DNA from: Pseudomonas deceptionensis
GTDB lineage: Bacteria; Pseudomonadota; Gammaproteobacteria; Pseudomonadales; Pseudomonadaceae
NCBI RefSeq assembly: GCF_900106095.1
Contig: NZ_FNUD01000002.1
Location: 5,031,054 to 5,095,053 of the forward strand
DNA length: 64,000 nucleotides
Direction: 5' to 3'
Shown here piece by piece: positions 1 to 9,701 of the stretch (its first letter is position 1; each line of letters begins with the position of its first letter). A program made the position numbers and the translations under genes. The notes below the pieces were generated by a model. That model did no database searches. It was not told where the DNA came from and was given only the letters and a program-made list of their open reading frames with translations.

Positions 1-44
1 TCGCCATCAAGACGAACGCCGCCGGTAATAATCAATTTATCCAT
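1..44 (-). CDS. murA: UDP-N-acetylglucosamine 1-carboxyvinyltransferase, N-terminus only
   Basis: Only the first 14-15 codons lie in the window. They read MDKLIITGGVRLDGE from an ATG at 42-44, which is the typical MurA amino terminus. MurA transfers enolpyruvate from PEP to UDP-GlcNAc, the first committed step of peptidoglycan synthesis in the cytoplasm. It lies 31 nt downstream of ibaG on the same strand, the usual ibaG-murA order next to the mla operon in gammaproteobacteria. The rest of the gene is outside the window. Confidence 0.85.
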   Translation of the reverse strand, partial: MDKLIITGGVRLDG

Positions 45-75
45 AACAATCTCGACGCCAATGGGCTCAGGGGGC

Positions 76-315
76 TCAGGTGCGCTCGGCCCAGGCCGCG
101 CTGCTGAAGAATTTCATAGTGACCGCATGGATGCTGCCATCAGCAATCCACGGGTTCAAATGGGCATAGATGCTTTGTTGACGTTTGACCGGGCTCAGGG
201 CCACCAGTTCGTCACTAATCACGTTCAGCTGAAAGTTGCAGCCTTCGCCCTCAACTTCTACCTGGGTACCAGGCAGCTTTCCCTCAAGAAAGCTCTTCAC
301 TTCTACGGCCTGCAT
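76..315 (-). CDS. ibaG: BolA-family protein IbaG
   Basis: A 79-residue BolA/IbaG protein starting MQAVEVKSFLEGKLPG. I chose this start over an in-frame one 16 codons upstream because the extra residues are Arg-rich, fall outside the BolA fold, and run into the preceding terminator. The conserved loop and the region with VEGEGCNFQL and AIHAVTMK-like segment SIHAVTMKFF fit the BolA fold. Family members bind monothiol glutaredoxins and share [2Fe-2S] clusters; IbaG is linked to acid stress and to envelope or iron-sulfur homeostasis. It lies between the mla operon and murA. Confidence 0.9.
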   Translation of the reverse strand: MQAVEVKSFLEGKLPGTQVEVEGEGCNFQLNVISDELVALSPVKRQQSIYAHLNPWIADGSIHAVTMKFFSSAAWAERT

Positions 316-361
316 GCTCAACCTCAATCGGCGCCTAACGCGCGCGGGTCGGCCATCATAC

Positions 362-418
362 AAAAAAGCCCCGCGCCTGCGAACCCCGCATAACAGGACT
401 CTGACGGGGGGGCTTTTC
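362..418 (-). terminator. Intrinsic terminator of the mla operon
   Basis: Between the mlaB stop and the ibaG start, 9-base arms (AAAAGCCCC / GGGGCTTTT) at 409-417 and 64-72 of the second hundred (364-372) face each other. On the minus strand the second arm runs into six T residues. The loop is long (about 36 nt), so some read-through into ibaG-murA is possible. Confidence 0.55.
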
Positions 419-430
419 TACAGGTGGCAG

Positions 431-736
431 TTAATAATGTGCCAGCAGCTCGGTCAAACCCGAAACCTGTGCGATTTCACGCATGTCTTCGGGCATGGCA
501 CGAATGCTCAATGGCTTGTTAAGCGCTTGCGCATCACGGATATAGCACAACAACAGCGACAAACCGACGCTGCTGGATTTGGTGACCGCCGAGCAATCCA
601 CCACCAGGGCACTGGCCGTGGCTTTTTTGATCAGGGCCTGGCCTTCGGTACGCAAACGGGGGCCGGTCTGATAATCGAGCACACCACTGAGGTGCAACTC
701 GCTCTCGCCGGCCAGGCTTACTGCCGCCTCACTCAT
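431..736 (-). CDS. mlaB: STAS-domain protein MlaB
   Basis: A 101-residue single STAS domain, the size expected for MlaB. The conserved STAS segment is seen at VVDCSAVTKSSSVGLSLLL, where the Ser-rich loop corresponds to the regulatory Ser/Thr of the fold. MlaB sits on the ATPase MlaF in the cytoplasm and is needed for assembly and activity of the MlaFEDB inner-membrane phospholipid transporter. Its start overlaps the mlaC stop by 4 nt (ATGA), which indicates translational coupling. It is the last gene of the operon before the terminator. Confidence 0.93.
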   Translation of the reverse strand: MSEAAVSLAGESELHLSGVLDYQTGPRLRTEGQALIKKATASALVVDCSAVTKSSSVGLSLLLCYIRDAQALNKPLSIRAMPEDMREIAQVSGLTELLAHY

Positions 737-1392
737 TGGGCAGCAGCCTTCGGGGAAGCAGCATCGGTTGCTTCCTTGGCCTTGGCCACTTCGCCAGCCC
801 AGTTATCGATGGTTTTATCCAGGTTATTGCCGTTGCGCTGCATGGCGTCGGCGAACTGATCACGGAACAACTTGCCGATGTTGATGCCATTGATGATCAC
901 GTTGCGCACCTTCCACTCGCCATTCACCTTGTTAAGGGTATAGGACAGAGGGTAAATGGCACCGTTATCGCCTTTCACGGTCATGTCGACACTGGTGCGA
1001 TCCCCGCTTTCATCCTTGGCGGGCGAAACGGTGATGCCCTTGTTGTTGAACTCAAGCAAGGCATTGCCATAGAACTGCATCAGGCTGCGCTTGAAGTTCT
1101 CTTGAAAACGCTGCATTTGCGCTGGAGTCGCATTGCGCGAGTACTTCACGGTCATGATGCTTTTGGAAATACCGTCAGCGTCCACTACCGGCCCGACAAT
1201 ACCGTTCAAGGCATCGTAGAACTTGCTCGGGTTTTGCTTGTACTGCTCTTTGTTGGCAGCCAAGTCAGCCAGCAACCGGGTGGTGGTATCTGAAACGATA
1301 TCGTGGGCAGACTGCCCCGGCGCAGCATTGGCCACCAGAGGAAGAGATGCCGCCAGAATAACCAGCAGGCCACGGCGCAAGAGAGAAATCAT
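733..1392 (-). CDS. mlaC: Periplasmic phospholipid-binding protein MlaC
   Basis: A 219-residue protein with a clear signal peptide (MISLLRRGLLVILAASLPLVAN-A, cleavage near residue 23) followed by the MlaC/Ttg2D fold. MlaC ferries phospholipids between the outer-membrane MlaA complex and the inner-membrane MlaFEDB complex, keeping outer-leaflet lipid asymmetry. It follows mlaD by 11 nt. Pseudomonas members (also called Ttg2D) can carry more than one phospholipid. Length and position leave little doubt. Confidence 0.94.
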   Translation of the reverse strand: MISLLRRGLLVILAASLPLVANAAPGQSAHDIVSDTTTRLLADLAANKEQYKQNPSKFYDALNGIVGPVVDADGISKSIMTVKYSRNATPAQMQRFQENFKRSLMQFYGNALLEFNNKGITVSPAKDESGDRTSVDMTVKGDNGAIYPLSYTLNKVNGEWKVRNVIINGINIGKLFRDQFADAMQRNGNNLDKTIDNWAGEVAKAKEATDAASPKAAAQ

Positions 1393-1403
1393 CTAGAAGC
1401 TCC

Positions 1404-1871
1404 TTATTTGGCGTCTTTGCTAACGGTATTGAGCAGAAATTTACCGATCAGGTCTTCAAGGACCAGCGACGATTGAGTGTCGTGAATGGTGCCACCATTT
1501 TTGAGCACGGCATCTTCACCGCCCACGCTGATACCAATGTACTTCTCGCCCAAAAGCCCAGCGGTGAGAATAGACGCTGTCGAATCGGTCGGCAGGTTAT
1601 CCACTGCTTTTTCGAGCTGCAGGGTGACCCGGGCCGTGAAGTTGTCGCGGTCCAGATCGATAGCCGTGACCTTGCCGATGGTTACGCCCGCCATCGTGAC
1701 TTTGGCGCGCACGGTCAGGCCTGCGATATTGTCAAAGTTGGCATACAGCTTGTAGGTGTCGGTGCTGGCGGTCGGGGACAGTCCACTGACCCGCAGGGCA
1801 AGCAACAGCAAAGCCAGGATGCCAGCCAGCAAGAACAGGCCGACACCGATTTCCATGGTGCGGTTTTGCAT
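1404..1871 (-). CDS. mlaD: MCE-domain phospholipid transporter subunit MlaD
   Basis: A 155-residue protein with one N-terminal membrane helix (about residues 7-27, VGLFLLAGILALLLLALRV) and one MCE domain (about 38-118; AGLTVRAKVTMAGVTIGKV is characteristic). MlaD forms a hexameric ring in the periplasm on top of the MlaE permease and receives or donates phospholipid to MlaC. Its start codon overlaps the mlaE stop by one base. Confidence 0.95.
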   Translation of the reverse strand: MQNRTMEIGVGLFLLAGILALLLLALRVSGLSPTASTDTYKLYANFDNIAGLTVRAKVTMAGVTIGKVTAIDLDRDNFTARVTLQLEKAVDNLPTDSTASILTAGLLGEKYIGISVGGEDAVLKNGGTIHDTQSSLVLEDLIGKFLLNTVSKDAK

Positions 1872-2668
1872 CAGAAATCTCCAAACATCAAGGCAGTCAA
1901 AATAAAGTCCAGCCCGAGGACTGCCAGAGAGGCATACACCACGGTCTTGGTAGTGGCACGGCTGATCCCCTCTGAAGTGGGCTCACAGTCATAACCTTGA
2001 AACACGGCAATCCAGGTCACCACAAAGGCAAATACGATGCTTTTGATGATCCCGTTAAGTACGTCACCACTGAAGGTTACGCTGTTTTGCATGTTGGCCC
2101 AGTACGAGCCGTCATAGACGCCCAGCCAGTCCACCGCCACCCACGAACCGCCCCAGATGCCGACAACACTGAAGATCATCGCCAGCACGGGCAGGGAAAT
2201 AAACCCGGCCCACAAGCGTGGCGCGATGATGTACTTGAGCGGGTCGACCCCGATCATTTCAAGGCTGGACAGTTGCTCGGTCGATTTCATGTTGCCGATT
2301 TCGGCCGTCAATGCAGACCCCGCCCGCCCGGCGAACAGCAAGGCAGTGACCACTGGCCCCAATTCGCGCAACAGGGTCAGGGCAACCATTTGCCCAACCG
2401 CCTGCTCGGAACCGTAGCTGGACAGAATGCTGAAGCCCTGCAGCGCCAGCACCATGCCGATGAAGATGCCGGACACGACAATAATCACCAGCGACATCAC
2501 GCCCACGGAGTGCAGTTGCTTGATCAGCAAACCGAACCCGCCACCGATGCCGCCACGCCCCAGCAATGCATGAAACAGGAAAACCGTCGAACGCCCCAGC
2601 ACCGCGAGGATATCGATCCCGGCTCGGCCAAACAGGCCGATACGGTCCATTAATGAACGCTTGCGCAT
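1871..2668 (-). CDS. mlaE: ABC-type phospholipid permease MlaE
   Basis: A 265-residue polytopic inner-membrane protein of the MlaE/YrbE family. Hydrophobic segments include [20 protein letters not shown] and a C-terminal pair. The motif [31 protein letters not shown] region ([16 protein letters not shown]) is the family hallmark that contacts the ATPase. MlaE is the transmembrane core of MlaFEDB. It overlaps mlaF by 1 nt and mlaD by 1 nt. Confidence 0.95.
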   Translation of the reverse strand: MRKRSLMDRIGLFGRAGIDILAVLGRSTVFLFHALLGRGGIGGGFGLLIKQLHSVGVMSLVIIVVSGIFIGMVLALQGFSILSSYGSEQAVGQMVALTLLRELGPVVTALLFAGRAGSALTAEIGNMKSTEQLSSLEMIGVDPLKYIIAPRLWAGFISLPVLAMIFSVVGIWGGSWVAVDWLGVYDGSYWANMQNSVTFSGDVLNGIIKSIVFAFVVTWIAVFQGYDCEPTSEGISRATTKTVVYASLAVLGLDFILTALMFGDF

Positions 2669-3477
2669 CAGCGCTTCCCCAGTAGATCGGTTCGGTAGTC
2701 CGACGCCGGAAAGTGGAACGGAACCGGGCCATCCGGGTCGCCGGTCATAAACTGACGAATGCGCGGATTATCGGCGTTCATCAACTCTTCCGGCGTGCCC
2801 TGCCCCAGCACCTGACCATCACCGACTACATACAGATAGTCAGAGATACTCGCTGTTTCAGCCAGGTCGTGAGAAACCACAATGCTAGTGATGCCCAACG
2901 CGTCGTTGAGCAGGCGGATCAGCCGCACCAACACCCCCATGGCGATGGGGTCCTGCCCCACGAAGGGTTCGTCATACATCAGAATCTGCGGATCAAGGGC
3001 AATCGCCCGCGCCAGGGCTACCCGGCGCTTCATGCCACCGGACAACTCGTCGGGCATCAAATCGATAGCCCCGCGCAACCCCACTGCCTGCAGTTTCAGC
3101 AGCACAATGTCACGAATCATTTCTTCCGGCAGCTCGGTATGCACCCGCAGCGGGAAGGCAACGTTCTCGAAAACGTCCAGATCGGTAAACAGGGCGCCAC
3201 TTTGGAACAGCACTCCCATGTGCTTGCGGGCATCAAACAGATCACTGCGCGACAGGGTCGGCAGGTTTTGATCGTTGACCCACACTTCGCCGCTGCTGGG
3301 ACGCAGTTGCATGCCCATCAGGCGCAGTAGTGTGGTTTTGCCGCAGCCAGACGGGCCCATGATCCCCGTGACCTTGCCACGCGGGATACGAATATCGACA
3401 TTATTGAAGATGCTGCGCGTACCGCGCTTGAAGGACACTCCCTTCAGCTCGACCGCGTAGGCGTTATCGGCGCTCAT
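2668..3477 (-). CDS. mlaF: Phospholipid ABC transporter ATPase MlaF
   Basis: A 269-residue ABC ATPase with Walker [10 protein letters not shown] (about residue 41), the signature LSGGMKRR and Walker B ILMYDEPF. The C-terminal extension after the ATPase core is typical of MlaF. It is the first gene of the mlaFEDCB operon and is divergent from kdsD, as in many gammaproteobacteria. MlaF powers retrograde (debated: anterograde) phospholipid movement across the periplasm. Confidence 0.95.
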   Translation of the reverse strand: MSADNAYAVELKGVSFKRGTRSIFNNVDIRIPRGKVTGIMGPSGCGKTTLLRLMGMQLRPSSGEVWVNDQNLPTLSRSDLFDARKHMGVLFQSGALFTDLDVFENVAFPLRVHTELPEEMIRDIVLLKLQAVGLRGAIDLMPDELSGGMKRRVALARAIALDPQILMYDEPFVGQDPIAMGVLVRLIRLLNDALGITSIVVSHDLAETASISDYLYVVGDGQVLGQGTPEELMNADNPRIRQFMTGDPDGPVPFHFPASDYRTDLLGKR

Positions 3478-3770
3478 CTAAACTCCTTGCGATGCAGCCT
3501 CTGCCTCTCACCCGGACACCAAAACCTCTTAATAAGAAGCACGCGTTCCCTGGCGGGCCGAACTGGCGGCGAACTATACCACTGCTCATAGTGACCGCCC
3601 AAGACCGAAGGAGTGCCGGTTCAGCTTCAATACAGTGAAATAAATCAGTTTTTAGTACAAACACGGCAACACTTTACCTGCATGAGGAATAAAGCACTGC
3701 GATCAAACGTGAGGGAAGCGCACATAACCGCTATAATCCTTGCCTTTTCTCAGGCTACCCGACTTCAAAC
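3478..3770. other. Divergent intergenic region mlaF/kdsD
   Basis: 293 nt between the divergent mlaF and kdsD starts. It must hold the promoters of both the mla and the kds/lpt operons. The stretch around 3620-3670 is AT-rich, but I cannot assign a convincing -35/-10 pair or a named regulator site. Confidence 0.4.
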
Positions 3771-4745
3771 ATGAGCCAATCCAGCGACCTGATTCAATCT
3801 GCCCAACGCACCATCCGCCTCGAACTGGAAGCCGTAGAAGGTTTGCTGGCCCATATCGACGCAGATTTCGTACGCGCTTGCGAGATGATTTTGGCAAGTA
3901 AAGGCCGGGTAGTCGTGGTCGGCATGGGCAAGTCCGGGCACATCGGCAACAAAATTGCCGCCACCCTGGCCAGCACCGGCACCACGGCTTTTTTCGTTCA
4001 CCCGGCAGAAGCCAGCCACGGCGACATGGGCATGATCACCCGCGATGACATCATCCTCGCGCTGTCCAACTCGGGTTCTACCGCCGAGATCATCACGTTG
4101 CTGCCCCTGATCAAACGCCTGGGCATCAAGCTGATCAGCATGACCGGCAATCCCGAGTCGCCCCTGGCCAAGGCCGCCGACGTCAGCCTTGACGCCCGCG
4201 TAGCTCAGGAAGCCTGCCCGTTGAACCTGGCGCCGACCTCCTCAACCACCGCAACGCTGGTACTGGGCGATGCCCTGGCCATTGCGCTGCTCGAAGCGCG
4301 CGGCTTCACGGCCGAAGACTTTGCCTTCTCGCACCCCGGCGGCGCGCTGGGACGTCGCCTGCTGCTGAAAGTCGAAAACGTCATGCATTCCGGCGACGAT
4401 CTGCCGCAAGTGGTACGTGGCACCCTGCTCAAGGAAGCGCTGATGGAAATGACCCATAAGGGCCTGGGCATGACCGTGGTCGTTGAACAGGACGGCCGTC
4501 TGGCCGGAATCTTCACCGACGGCGACCTGCGCCGCACCCTGGACCGCGAGATCGATATCCGCAACGCAAGCATTGATGCCGTCATGACCCCCCACGGCAA
4601 AACTGCCCGGGCCGACATGCTGGCAGCCGAAGCCTTGAAAATTATGGAAGACCACAAAATCAGCGCGCTGGTTGTTGTCGACAAGGAAGACCGCCCCGTC
4701 GGTGCCTTGAACATGCACGACTTGCTACGCGCAGGAGTGATGTAA
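3771..4745 (+). CDS. kdsD: Arabinose-5-phosphate isomerase KdsD
   Basis: A 324-residue protein with an N-terminal SIS sugar-isomerase domain (about 40-175, VVVVGMGKSGHIGNKIAAT; SNSGSTAEI) and two C-terminal CBS domains (about 205-324). It interconverts ribulose-5-P and arabinose-5-P, the first step of KDO synthesis for LPS. Its stop overlaps the kdsC start (ATGA type). It heads a run of LPS genes that continues into lptCAB. Confidence 0.95.
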   Translation: MSQSSDLIQSAQRTIRLELEAVEGLLAHIDADFVRACEMILASKGRVVVVGMGKSGHIGNKIAATLASTGTTAFFVHPAEASHGDMGMITRDDIILALSNSGSTAEIITLLPLIKRLGIKLISMTGNPESPLAKAADVSLDARVAQEACPLNLAPTSSTTATLVLGDALAIALLEARGFTAEDFAFSHPGGALGRRLLLKVENVMHSGDDLPQVVRGTLLKEALMEMTHKGLGMTVVVEQDGRLAGIFTDGDLRRTLDREIDIRNASIDAVMTPHGKTARADMLAAEALKIMEDHKISALVVVDKEDRPVGALNMHDLLRAGVM

Positions 4746-5269
4746 TGACCCAGGACCTGCTCAAGCGCGGCAAAGACATCAAGCTTGCCATTTTTGACGT
4801 TGACGGCGTGCTGACCGACGGCCGCCTGTACTTTCTCGAAGACGGCAGCGAGTTCAAGACCTTCAACACCCTCGACGGTCAAGGCATCAAGATGCTGATG
4901 GCCGCAGGGGTGCAAACTGCAATCATCAGCGGCCGTAAAACACCGGTGGTCGAACGCCGTGCACAAAACCTCGGCATTCCGTACCTGTATCAGGGCCGGG
5001 AAGATAAATTGGTCGTATTGGACGAGCTTCTTGGCCAACTCAACCTAAGCTATGAACAGGTTGCCTACCTGGGTGACGATCTGCCTGACTTGCCGGTTAT
5101 CCGTCGAGTCGGCCTGGGCATGGCCGTGGCCAATGCCGCAAGCTTTGTGCGTCAACACGCCCACGGCGTTACACAGGCACGCGGTGGCGAAGGCGCCGCC
5201 CGCGAATTCTGCGAGCTTATCCTGCGTGCCCAAGGCAGCCTGGACGCAGCTCACGCCGCCTACCTATAG
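4745..5269 (+). CDS. kdsC: KDO-8-phosphate phosphatase KdsC
   Basis: A 174-residue HAD-superfamily phosphatase. The nucleophile motif FDVDGVLTDG places Asp18 and Asp20; later motifs are IISGRK and GDDLPDLPV. It hydrolyses KDO-8-P to KDO. The protein is a C0-type HAD without a cap domain and works as a tetramer in the family. It is coupled to kdsD by start/stop overlap and is followed 8 nt later by lptC. Confidence 0.94.
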   Translation: MTQDLLKRGKDIKLAIFDVDGVLTDGRLYFLEDGSEFKTFNTLDGQGIKMLMAAGVQTAIISGRKTPVVERRAQNLGIPYLYQGREDKLVVLDELLGQLNLSYEQVAYLGDDLPDLPVIRRVGLGMAVANAASFVRQHAHGVTQARGGEGAAREFCELILRAQGSLDAAHAAYL

Positions 5270-5277
5270 AGCCTTGT

Positions 5278-5850
5278 ATGCTGAGCAAAAAGATTCGCCA
5301 CATTCTGCTGTTCGCGATCATAGCCTCGCTGTTTGCAGCGGTTGGCTATTGGAATATCAGGCCGGAACGTTTTCTCGACACCCCGTCTGCGGCTGTCGAT
5401 GATAACGCTATCGACTATTACGCCACCAACGCACGCAGCCTGCAGTTTTTACCGGACGGCAAGCTGCAGTACGAAATGACCTCTGACAAGCTGGAACATT
5501 TAAAGGCTTCCGAAGTCACTCTGTTGACGCGCCCGGATCTGCAAATGTACCGCGGCACCGCATTCCCCTGGCACGTCCAGAGCGAGCGCGGTGAAGTCAA
5601 CCCGGACGGCACCGAGGTCGAGCTGATCGATTCGGTGCGTGTAGCACGCACCGACGAAAAGAACCGCACGACGATTATCACCAGTACCCGCATGACTGTA
5701 TTCCCACAGAAGCAATATGCGCAGACCGAGCGAGACGTTAGAATCGACGGCGCTGGCGGCGTAACTACTGGCAAGGGAATGAAAGCATATTTGAAAGACG
5801 GCAGGATGGACCTGCTGTCCAACGTAAGAGGACAGTATGAGTCTCGTTAA
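5278..5850 (+). CDS. lptC: LPS export protein LptC
   Basis: A 190-residue bitopic inner-membrane protein. One N-terminal helix (about 7-25, HILLFAIIASLFAAVGYW) is followed by a periplasmic beta-jellyroll of the LptC family (QFLPDGKLQYEMTSDKLEH). LptC receives LPS from LptB2FG and passes it to LptA. It overlaps lptA by 14 nt, which suggests translational coupling. Confidence 0.93.
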   Translation: MLSKKIRHILLFAIIASLFAAVGYWNIRPERFLDTPSAAVDDNAIDYYATNARSLQFLPDGKLQYEMTSDKLEHLKASEVTLLTRPDLQMYRGTAFPWHVQSERGEVNPDGTEVELIDSVRVARTDEKNRTTIITSTRMTVFPQKQYAQTERDVRIDGAGGVTTGKGMKAYLKDGRMDLLSNVRGQYESR

Positions 5851-6382
5851 AACCCTCCCTTTATTGCTCGGTTTGAGCGCAGCACTGGGAAGCGTGAGCG
5901 CCTGGGCTCTGCCGAACGACAACGAACAACCTATCCGCATCCAGGCCAACGAAGCGCAGCTGGATGACAAGCAAGGCGTCGCCACCTACAAGGGCGATGT
6001 GATCATCACCCAGGGCTCGATGAAAATCACCGGCAACACTGTGACCATCACGCGCAACCCGGCGGGCGAAATCGACGTAGTAACTTCCGTCGGCAACCTG
6101 GCTTATTTCGAGCAACTGCAAAAGGCCACTGACCCGAAACCGGTTCAGGCTTATGCCGTGACCATTCAATACCATGCGCCGCAAAACCGCATCGTGCTGA
6201 TCGACAAGGCTAAAGTCATCAACGACGGCAACACCACCGAAGGCGAAAAAATCGTCTACGACACGGTGAAACAAGTCGCCAACGCCGGTCGCGCCAATGG
6301 TAGCCAGGTCACTGCACCTCGCCCGCGTATCGACATGGTGATCCAGCCCAAGAAGAAAACCGACCCGCAGAAGGCCCAGTAA
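5837..6382 (+). CDS. lptA: Periplasmic LPS-bridge protein LptA
   Basis: A 181-residue protein with a signal peptide ([21 protein letters not shown], cleavage near residue 24) and an OstA/LptA beta-jellyroll ([24 protein letters not shown]). LptA monomers form the bridge carrying LPS across the periplasm. The Lys-rich tail ([11 protein letters not shown]) is plausible for the family. Its stop overlaps the lptB start. Confidence 0.94.
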   Translation: MSLVKTLPLLLGLSAALGSVSAWALPNDNEQPIRIQANEAQLDDKQGVATYKGDVIITQGSMKITGNTVTITRNPAGEIDVVTSVGNLAYFEQLQKATDPKPVQAYAVTIQYHAPQNRIVLIDKAKVINDGNTTEGEKIVYDTVKQVANAGRANGSQVTAPRPRIDMVIQPKKKTDPQKAQ

Positions 6383-7107
6383 TGGCAACTCTGAAAGCCC
6401 AGCATCTGGCCAAAAGCTACAAGAGCCGTCAGGTAGTTCGTGATGTCAGCCTGTCGATCGACAGCGGGCAAATCGTGGGTTTGCTCGGTCCTAACGGTGC
6501 GGGTAAAACTACGTGTTTCTATATGATTGTCGGCCTGGTACATGCCGATCAGGGTCGCGTACTGATCGATGACCTGGACGTCAGCCACGAGCCGATGCAC
6601 GGCCGCGCACGCGCCGGTATTGGCTACCTGCCCCAGGAAGCCTCGATCTTTCGCAAGCTGTCGGTTGCTGACAACATCATGGCAATCCTCGAAACGCGCA
6701 AAGAGCTCGACAAGGCAGGTCGGCGCAAAGAGCTGGAAAGCCTGTTGCAGGAGTTCCACATCAACCACATCCGCGACAACCTGGGCATGAGCCTGTCCGG
6801 TGGCGAACGCCGCCGGGTAGAAATCGCCCGCGCACTGGCCACCGCACCCAAGTTCATCCTGCTCGATGAACCCTTTGCCGGCGTTGACCCGATCTCGGTC
6901 GGCGACATCAAGCAAATCATCTACCACCTCAAAGCCAAAGGCATTGGCGTGCTGATCACAGATCACAACGTTCGTGAAACCCTCGATATCTGCGAAACCG
7001 CTTATATCGTTAACGACGGGCAATTGATCGCTGAAGGCGATGCTGAAACGATTCTGGCCAACAAGTTGGTGAGAGAAGTGTATCTGGGCCACGAGTTCCG
7101 CCTGTAA
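6382..7107 (+). CDS. lptB: LPS export ATPase LptB
   Basis: A 241-residue ABC ATPase with Walker [10 protein letters not shown], signature [15 protein letters not shown] and Walker [14 protein letters not shown]. LptB dimers drive LPS extraction by LptFG. It is the last lpt gene here, and rpoN follows after 237 nt, the conserved order in Pseudomonas. Confidence 0.95.
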   Translation: MATLKAQHLAKSYKSRQVVRDVSLSIDSGQIVGLLGPNGAGKTTCFYMIVGLVHADQGRVLIDDLDVSHEPMHGRARAGIGYLPQEASIFRKLSVADNIMAILETRKELDKAGRRKELESLLQEFHINHIRDNLGMSLSGGERRRVEIARALATAPKFILLDEPFAGVDPISVGDIKQIIYHLKAKGIGVLITDHNVRETLDICETAYIVNDGQLIAEGDAETILANKLVREVYLGHEFRL

Positions 7108-7173
7108 GACCAGGCGCCCCCTGCACTACCAAAGTGCCAGTACCCGCACAAAGCCCGTATGCTTGTATTACCC

Positions 7174-7193
7174 GGGCGCCCGATCGGGCGCCC
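7174..7193. terminator. Perfect 20-bp GC palindrome after lptB
   Basis: GGGCGCCC-GATC-GGGCGCCC is a perfect self-complementary 20-mer in the lptB-rpoN gap. It can form a very stable hairpin, but no T-run follows, so it may be a weak or Rho-assisted terminator or an RNA-stability element rather than a classical intrinsic terminator. Confidence 0.35.
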
Positions 7194-7344
7194 TGAATTG
7201 GTTCCGCAGCAAATAAACTAATTCAGAACACCCCTAGGCAAACGCACCGGTTTCAGGCATATAATTTGCTTAAGTTTGGCGCGCACGCGCCCCTGTAGTG
7301 GATGGCGCCATGCGCGCCGGCGAATAAGGTGTTAAGCCCCTGCC

Positions 7345-8838
7345 ATGAAACCATCGCTAGTCCTGAGAATGGGCCAGCAGCTGACAATGACACCTCAGCT
7401 GCAACAGGCCATCCGCCTGCTCCAATTGTCGACCCTCGACCTGCAACAGGAAATCCAGGAAGCCCTGGAGTCCAATCCGATGCTCGAACGCCAGGAAGAA
7501 GGCGACGACTTCGACAATGCAGACCCCTTGGCCGACAACATCGAGCAAAAACCCAACTCCGACATTCAGGAACCCACTTACCAGGAATCCGCGCCGACTG
7601 TAGATAACCTGGACGAAGGCGACTGGAACGACCGCATCCCCAATGAGCTGCCTGTCGATACTGCCTGGGAAGACATCTACCAGACCAGCGCCAGCAGCCT
7701 GCCAAGCAGCGACGATGACGAGTGGGACTTCACCACGCGCACCTCTGCCGGCGAAAGCCTGCAAAGTCACTTGCTGTGGCAACTGAACCTGGCACCGATG
7801 TCCGACACCGACCGCCTGATCGGTGTGACCCTTATCGACTGCATCAATAACCAGGGCTACCTGGACGAAACCCTCGAAGAAATTCTCGAGGCGTTCGATC
7901 CGGAACTGGACATTGAGCTCGATGAAATCGAAGCCGTTCTGCACCGCATCCAGCAATTCGAACCGGCCGGTATCGGCGCACGCAACCTGGGCGAGTGCCT
8001 GTTGCTGCAACTGCGCCAGCTCCCGGCCAAGACGCCCTGGCTGAACGAAGCCAAACGCCTGGTCACGGACTACATCGACCTGCTGGGTGCGCGCGACTAC
8101 AGCCAGCTGATGCGCCGCATGAAACTCAAGGAAGATGAGCTGCGCCAGGTCATCGAGCTGGTGCAAAGCCTCAATCCGCGCCCGGGTTCACAAATCGAGT
8201 CCAGCGAAGCGGAATACGTCGTACCTGACGTGATCGTGCGCAAGGACAACGAACGCTGGCTCGTAGAGCTCAACCAGGAGTCCGTGCCACGCCTGCGGGT
8301 CAACCCGCAGTACGCAGGCTTCGTGCGCCGCGCCGACACCAGCGCCGACAACACCTTCATGCGCAACCAGCTGCAAGAAGCGCGCTGGTTCATCAAAAGC
8401 CTGCAAAGCCGCAACGAAACACTGATGAAAGTGGCGACTCAAATCGTCGAGCATCAACGCGGCTTTCTGGAGTATGGCGACGAGGCCATGAAGCCACTGG
8501 TACTGCATGACATTGCAGAAGCCGTCGGCATGCATGAGTCCACCATTTCCCGGGTTACGACGCAGAAGTTCATGCATACCCCGCGCGGTATTTATGAGCT
8601 CAAGTACTTTTTCTCCAGCCACGTCAGCACCTCCGAAGGCGGTGAATGCTCCTCCACCGCCATCCGTGCCATCATCAAAAAACTGGTTGCCGCTGAAAAT
8701 CAGAAAAAGCCGTTGAGTGACAGCAAGATCGCTGGTTTACTGGAGGCACAAGGTATTCAGGTAGCCCGTCGCACCGTCGCCAAGTACCGCGAATCCCTAG
8801 GGATAGCGCCTTCGAGCGAACGCAAGCGTTTGATGTAA
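7345..8838 (+). CDS. rpoN: RNA polymerase sigma-54 factor RpoN
   Basis: A 497-residue sigma-54. Region I is the Gln/Leu-rich N-terminus ([19 protein letters not shown]), followed by an acidic linker (about 50-125), the core-binding domain, the HTH, and the C-terminal RpoN box [10 protein letters not shown] (residues 474-483) that reads the -24 element. It directs transcription of nitrogen, flagellar and other regulons with enhancer-binding ATPases. The downstream hpf-ptsN-rapZ-ptsO set is the classical rpoN cluster. Confidence 0.97.
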   Translation: MKPSLVLRMGQQLTMTPQLQQAIRLLQLSTLDLQQEIQEALESNPMLERQEEGDDFDNADPLADNIEQKPNSDIQEPTYQESAPTVDNLDEGDWNDRIPNELPVDTAWEDIYQTSASSLPSSDDDEWDFTTRTSAGESLQSHLLWQLNLAPMSDTDRLIGVTLIDCINNQGYLDETLEEILEAFDPELDIELDEIEAVLHRIQQFEPAGIGARNLGECLLLQLRQLPAKTPWLNEAKRLVTDYIDLLGARDYSQLMRRMKLKEDELRQVIELVQSLNPRPGSQIESSEAEYVVPDVIVRKDNERWLVELNQESVPRLRVNPQYAGFVRRADTSADNTFMRNQLQEARWFIKSLQSRNETLMKVATQIVEHQRGFLEYGDEAMKPLVLHDIAEAVGMHESTISRVTTQKFMHTPRGIYELKYFFSSHVSTSEGGECSSTAIRAIIKKLVAAENQKKPLSDSKIAGLLEAQGIQVARRTVAKYRESLGIAPSSERKRLM

Positions 8839-8861
8839 GCCACGGACCCCGGCGTTTCAGT

Positions 8862-8881
8862 GGCAGGCTGCTCGGCCTGCC
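8862..8881 (+). terminator. Hairpin between rpoN and hpf
   Basis: GGCAGGC and GCCTGCC form a 7-bp stem with a 6-nt loop, followed by GCTTT. The T-run is short, so this may attenuate rather than stop transcription from rpoN into hpf. Confidence 0.35.
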
Positions 8882-8913
8882 GCTTTATGCAATGGCATCA
8901 AAGGAGAAACTGT

Positions 8914-9222
8914 ATGCAAGTCAACATCAGTGGACACCAACTGGAAGTCACCGAACCGCTACGCGCTTACATCGGCGAAAAACTCGACCGACTGGAGCGT
9001 CATTTCGACAAGATTACCAACGTACAGGTAACGATGGCGGTCGAAAAACTGAAACAGAAAATCGAAGCCACCTTGCACATCCATGGAGGAGAAGTCGTTG
9101 CCAACGCCGAGCATGACGACATGTATGCCGCCATTGATCTGCTCACTGACAAGCTTGATCGCCAACTGAAAAAGCATAAGGAAAAGACCCAAAGCCTGCT
9201 CCAGGGCGCAACCGGTCGTTAA
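8914..9222 (+). CDS. hpf: Ribosome hibernation promoting factor (short HPF)
   Basis: A 102-residue protein of the short HPF/YfiA family starting MQVNISGHQLEVTEPL. An AAAGGAGA Shine-Dalgarno 6-7 nt upstream fixes this start over an upstream in-frame one. The DMYAAIDLLTDKLDRQLKKHKEK segment is the family's ribosome-binding helix region. It blocks the decoding site and promotes 100S dimers in stationary phase. Position after rpoN is conserved. Confidence 0.94.
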   Translation: MQVNISGHQLEVTEPLRAYIGEKLDRLERHFDKITNVQVTMAVEKLKQKIEATLHIHGGEVVANAEHDDMYAAIDLLTDKLDRQLKKHKEKTQSLLQGATGR

Positions 9223-9234
9223 TACTCCCTACCC

Positions 9235-9699
9235 ATGATCCGACTTGAAAGTATCCTGACCCCCGGCCGTTCCTTGGTGAACGCGCCGGGCGGCAGTAAA
9301 AAACGCGCACTCGAACACATTGCCAACCTGATCAGCCGAGAAGTGCCTGGTCTGGAAATGCAGGACGTTTTCGAGAGCCTTATTGCCCGTGAAAAACTGG
9401 GATCAACCGGTTTTGGTAACGGCATCGCCATACCCCATTGCCGCCTCAAGGGTTGCGAGTCGCCAGTCAGCGCCTTGCTACACCTCGATGCTCCCATAGA
9501 TTTCGACGCCATCGATGGCGCGCCGGTCGACCTGCTTTTCGTTTTGCTGGTGCCCGAAGCGGCAACCGATGCACACCTGGAACTGCTTAGGCAGATCGCC
9601 AGCATGCTCGATCGCAAGGATGTGCGCGAAAAACTGCGCAGTGCACCCAGCAACGAAGCGCTGTATCAGGTTGTTCTGGACGTACAGAACGGTCATTAA
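9235..9699 (+). CDS. ptsN: Nitrogen PTS enzyme IIA (PtsN)
   Basis: A 154-residue PTS EIIA-2 type domain. The phospho-acceptor His68 lies in [12 protein letters not shown]. PtsN accepts phosphate from PtsO and regulates potassium transport, nitrogen/carbon balance and, in pseudomonads, polyhydroxyalkanoate and catabolic genes. It is 12 nt after hpf and 2 nt before rapZ, so probably co-transcribed. Confidence 0.95.
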   Translation: MIRLESILTPGRSLVNAPGGSKKRALEHIANLISREVPGLEMQDVFESLIAREKLGSTGFGNGIAIPHCRLKGCESPVSALLHLDAPIDFDAIDGAPVDLLFVLLVPEAATDAHLELLRQIASMLDRKDVREKLRSAPSNEALYQVVLDVQNGH

Positions 9700-9701
9700 T
9701 C